Source: RDYJ01 sp034931405 (GTDB lineage: Bacteria; Cyanobacteriota; Cyanobacteriia; Cyanobacteriales; Nostocaceae). From it: a stretch of 64,000 nt of DNA. The DNA is taken from positions 248,001 through 312,000 of the forward strand of contig NZ_JAYGHA010000001.1 of assembly GCF_034931405.1 (NCBI RefSeq), written 5' to 3'. Position numbers and translations under genes: made by a program. This document shows, piece after piece, positions 61,219 through 64,000 of the stretch (positions within the stretch are counted from its first letter, which is position 1; each line of letters starts with the position of its first letter). A model generated the notes under the pieces. The model had not been told where the DNA came from, searched no databases, and was given only the letters and a program-made list of their open reading frames with translations.

Positions 61219-62658
61219 ATGTCTGACTTAATTTTGTTTTGGCATCGACGGGATTTACGTATTTCCGATAATACAGGATTAGCAGCAGCTAGAGAACAAA
61301 GTGCAAAGGTGGTAGGTGTATTTTGTCTAGATCCTGGTATTTTAGAACAGGATGATATTGCACCAGCCAGAGTAAGTTACATGATTGGTTGTTTACAATC
61401 ATTACAACAGCGATATACCCAGGCTGGTAGTCAGTTATTAATTTTACATAATAATCCAGTTACAGCCATTCCGGCATTAGCTGAAGCTTTGAATGCAAAA
61501 GCAGTATTTTGGAATTGGGATGTAGAACCTTATGCACAAATACGGGATAATGAAGTAATTTCAGCACTAAAAGTCAAAGATATTCAGACTCTTGAGCAAA
61601 ATTGGGATCAGTTACTCCACGCACCAGCAGAAATTTTTAGTGGTGCTAAAACTCCTTATACAGTTTATACTCCCTTTTGGAAAAATTGGATTAGTAAGCC
61701 AAAACTTAAACCAGTTGCAACTTTAGAAAATTGCGAGAATTTGACAGATGAAGAACAGGAAATAGCCAAAAAAACAGGTGCAATTAAATTACCTTCTGCA
61801 CAAGATTTAGGTTTTATTTGGGATGAAGAATTAATTATTGAGCCAGGAGAAAGAGCAGCAATATCAAAATTAGAAACTTTTACAAATTCTGCCATTGATC
61901 AATATCAAGAACAGCGTAATTTTCCTGCTGTTGATGGAACATCCCAATTAAGTGCTGCTTTAAAATTTGGTGTCATTGGTATTCGTACTGTTTGGCAAAA
62001 AACAATAGTAGCATTAGAAAATAGTAACAGTGAAGAAGCTACAAATAGTATTATAACTTGGCAAAAAGAACTAGCTTGGCGGGAATTTTATCAACACGCA
62101 ATGTATAACTTTCCCGCCTTAGCTGAAGGTGCATATAGAGATAGTTTTAAAAACTTTCCTTGGCGAAATAATGAAGCACATTTTCAAGCTTGGTGTGAGG
62201 GAAAAACTGGCTATCCAATAGTTGATGCGGCTATGCGGCAGTTAAACGAAATTGGCTGGATGCACAATAGATGTAGAATGATTGTAGCTAGTTTCTTAAC
62301 TAAAGATTTAATTATAAATCCTCAATGGGGCGAAAAATATTTTATGCAAAAACTCATTGATGGTGATTTATCTGCTAATAATGGAGGTTGGCAATGGAGT
62401 GCTTCTAGTGGTATGGACCCCAAACCATTAAGAATTTTTAACCCAGCTAGTCAAGCGCAAAAATTTGATGCTGATGGTGAATATATTAGACAATGGGTGA
62501 GAGAATTAAAATCTCTAGATACAGAATTTTTAATAAGTGGCAATATAACACCTTTAGAACGTAGTGCTGTTGGTTATCCTGCTCCCATTGTAGATCATAA
62601 AAAACAGCAAGCTTTATTTAAACAAATGTATCAACAACAAAAAGTCAGTATGGATTAA
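61219..62658 (+). CDS. phr: deoxyribodipyrimidine photolyase (class I)
   Basis: Light-driven DNA repair enzyme with FAD that splits cyclobutane dimers. The 479-aa protein has the N-terminal alpha/beta antenna domain (LILFWHRRDLRISDNTGLAAA) and the FAD-binding helical domain: WQKELAWREFYQHAMYNFP, NFPWRNNEAHFQAWCEGKTGYPIVDAAMRQLNEIGWMHNRCRMIVASFL, GDLSANNGGWQWSASSGMDPKPLRIFNP. The tryptophan chain region and NGGWQW are intact. The antenna (deazaflavin or MTHF type) cannot be decided by eye. Confidence 0.95.
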   Translation: MSDLILFWHRRDLRISDNTGLAAAREQSAKVVGVFCLDPGILEQDDIAPARVSYMIGCLQSLQQRYTQAGSQLLILHNNPVTAIPALAEALNAKAVFWNWDVEPYAQIRDNEVISALKVKDIQTLEQNWDQLLHAPAEIFSGAKTPYTVYTPFWKNWISKPKLKPVATLENCENLTDEEQEIAKKTGAIKLPSAQDLGFIWDEELIIEPGERAAISKLETFTNSAIDQYQEQRNFPAVDGTSQLSAALKFGVIGIRTVWQKTIVALENSNSEEATNSIITWQKELAWREFYQHAMYNFPALAEGAYRDSFKNFPWRNNEAHFQAWCEGKTGYPIVDAAMRQLNEIGWMHNRCRMIVASFLTKDLIINPQWGEKYFMQKLIDGDLSANNGGWQWSASSGMDPKPLRIFNPASQAQKFDADGEYIRQWVRELKSLDTEFLISGNITPLERSAVGYPAPIVDHKKQQALFKQMYQQQKVSMD

Positions 62659-62784
62659 TTTTCAGAGAAGAAGCAAAATAGAATTTTGGGGTTACACAAA
62701 CCAAGCCCACCTGCGTGGGCTGATGAGACACATATCCATATATATAGAACTCATATTTGGTTTTTGAAAAAAATTAGTAGTATT

Positions 62785-62849
62785 GTAGGGTGCGTCAGAT
62801 ATTACAAATGTGTTTATTGATAGAATTTATGCAGTCTGACGCACCCTAC
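62785..62849. terminator. perfect palindrome, probable bidirectional terminator
   Basis: 15-bp perfect inverted repeat GTAGGGTGCGTCAGA (62785-62799) and TCTGACGCACCCTAC (62835-62849) with a 35-base AT-rich loop, between the convergent photolyase gene and the 62890 gene. This palindrome is reminiscent of cyanobacterial dispersed repeats. Confidence 0.6.
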
Positions 62850-62889
62850 GTATCTTTTCATAAATCAAATATTATTTCTATAACTGGTG

Positions 62890-63402
62890 TCAGTTATCAA
62901 TTTCCAAATTGAGTATATAGCGTCCTAGTTGCACCTTTTCTGACCACAATTCATACTCAAGCCGTAGATGCTCTGGAAAACCTTTTCCGCTGAGATGTAA
63001 ACTATTTGTATAATTGCGTAAACGAATTGGTTTGTGTGGTTGCAATGACTCATTGGGTAGCCAATAACGACTAACACCATAAACTCCTTGTTCCCAGAAA
63101 TGTCGGTAACTAACTTGAGTATTTCCTTGCATTGTCATAATTACTCGGTAAGGGGAAATTTCCAACCACAAAATTCTGGGACTAGTGGGAGTATCAAAAT
63201 TTTTTTGAGTTTGAGGAAAAGGATCTTCTGAACTGATTAAATTTCCTATTTCACAACTAATTAAAGGCGGTGCAGTTAATAGTAAATGAAATCTGTCAGT
63301 ATCTTTTTGATACAATGTTCCAGCAGTTTCCACAACAGACCAGACTGGCAAATCAGTGGAAATAATTGATAAACAAACAGGTCTACGGTGATGGGTGAGC
63401 AT
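62890..63402 (-). CDS. conserved-looking unknown protein
   Basis: The 170-aa protein has no signal or membrane segment. It begins PVCLSIISTDLPVWSVVETAGTLYQKD and includes ILWLEISPYRVIMTMQGNTQV, GVYGVSRYWLPNESLQP and HLRLEYELWSEKVQLGRYILNLE. The mix of W, Y and beta-strand-like stretches suggests a compact beta-rich domain. I know no function. Convergent with the photolyase gene. Confidence 0.65.
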   Translation of the reverse strand: MLTHHRRPVCLSIISTDLPVWSVVETAGTLYQKDTDRFHLLLTAPPLISCEIGNLISSEDPFPQTQKNFDTPTSPRILWLEISPYRVIMTMQGNTQVSYRHFWEQGVYGVSRYWLPNESLQPHKPIRLRNYTNSLHLSGKGFPEHLRLEYELWSEKVQLGRYILNLEIDN

Positions 63403-63820
63403 GGGAGCGACAAGTGTGAGAAGCCGTTGAATAAAATCAAATGAACACTAGGTGATCTAAAAAGTTATTTTCAGCAACTAAATAGTCAAACCTGATTAAT
63501 ATTAACCGAATCTACTAATTTGTTAATCTAGATAAATCAAGATGTAAAAAGTAGGATTTAAAGCTGAACTACGAAAATAATGCTTTTTATAGCGATTATC
63601 AGTCTGTGAATCAAGCTTGCAAATATTTTTTCAAGAATTACAATTAGTTATACTCGATACTCCGCCTGAACAGAGAACTTTGTCATCTACTAAAAATTGG
63701 GTAGATTTGAGTAAGTTTTGGACAACAAAAAGCGATAGGATACTAGGGACGAAGTTAACCAGTGGCAGCATTAGAAGTCACTGAGAGATTTCAAATTTAT
63801 TCAAAAGCTAGTGTATCCTA
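63403..63820. other. intergenic region before aroA with a candidate promoter
   Basis: 418 bases, AT-rich. TTGGAC (63718-63723) and TACTAG (63741-63746) with 17 bases between could be the aroA promoter, 75 bases before the ATG. This is weak. No repeats or ORF supported. Confidence 0.35.
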
Positions 63821-64000
63821 ATGTCAGCTGCTGTTATAACTTTAAAAACTCAAGAAAACGGTTCTGATAACTTAATGATTCAGCGTCCCACCGCTGGACT
63901 GTCTCTACAAGGTCGCATCCTCGTTCCTGGGGATAAATCTATTTCCCATCGGGCTTTGATGTTGGGTGCGATCGCTGAAGGTGAAACTGAGATTCAAGGA
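63821..64000 (+). CDS. aroA: 3-phosphoshikimate 1-carboxyvinyltransferase, N-terminal part (cut by window edge)
   Basis: Sixth step of the shikimate pathway (EPSP synthase). Only 60 codons are visible. After a 20-residue leader the sequence SLQGRILVPGDKSISHRALMLGAIAEGETEI has the invariant block P-G-D-K-S-I-S-H-R-A-L with the phosphoenolpyruvate/shikimate-contacting Lys, Ser and Arg. The frame runs off the right edge. Confidence 0.95.
   Translation, partial: MSAAVITLKTQENGSDNLMIQRPTAGLSLQGRILVPGDKSISHRALMLGAIAEGETEIQG

Overview
The window is AT-rich chromosomal DNA from a cyanobacterium, most likely a filamentous heterocyst-forming member of the Nostocales. The pointers are many HIP1 octamers (GCGATCGC), short tandem repeats of heptamers in the gaps between genes, and cyanobacterial gene families (Psb29/Thf1, NdhS, Tic20, aerobic HemF, a HAS-barrel protein). 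The genus is not resolved. All calls come from reading sequence and motifs; no database was searched.

Layout. 1-2700: the end of a DNA methyltransferase, an unknown small gene, a decayed ORF and a HigB/HigA-type toxin-antitoxin pair. 2700-14600: mostly housekeeping genes (a GT2 glycosyltransferase, argG, a DedA protein, a STAS protein, rpsF, a FAH-family enzyme, Tic20, glyA, a WecA-like sugar-phosphate transferase, cinA). 15056-44076: a polysaccharide island of about 29 kb, nearly all on the + strand. 44288-64000: a DUF2993 protein, UDP-glucose dehydrogenase and UDP-glucuronate decarboxylase (both -), an antiporter with stress domains, ndhS, rodA, an Mrp ATPase, hemF, a second STAS protein, psb29, an ExbB/ExbD pair, a DNA photolyase and the first 60 codons of aroA.

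The island is the standout. It encodes both halves of a Wzm/Wzt ABC exporter with an APS kinase gene (cysC) between them, six sulfotransferase-type proteins of several families, about eleven glycosyltransferases of GT-A and GT-B folds, a methyltransferase, a 2-oxoglutarate oxygenase-like protein, an aldo/keto reductase, an O-antigen-ligase-type membrane protein, a YdcF-type protein and a Wzc-type tyrosine autokinase. UDP-glucose dehydrogenase and UDP-xylose synthase just downstream would supply UDP-glucuronate and UDP-xylose. Together this reads as a pathway for a large, heavily sulfated, probably uronic-acid- or xylose-containing extracellular polysaccharide, with activated sulfate made locally. 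That function is inferred.

Smaller observations: two ORFs in the island are broken exactly at homopolymers, (T)7 at 22071 and (A)9 at 38056, and each becomes open if one base is removed. A 111-bp element with CTAGTAC ends occurs twice in opposite orientation (9219-9329 and 35207-35317). The higB/higA junction holds a 48-bp-period duplication. There is a perfect 43-bp tandem duplication at 60558-60643, and several long inverted repeats lie between genes.
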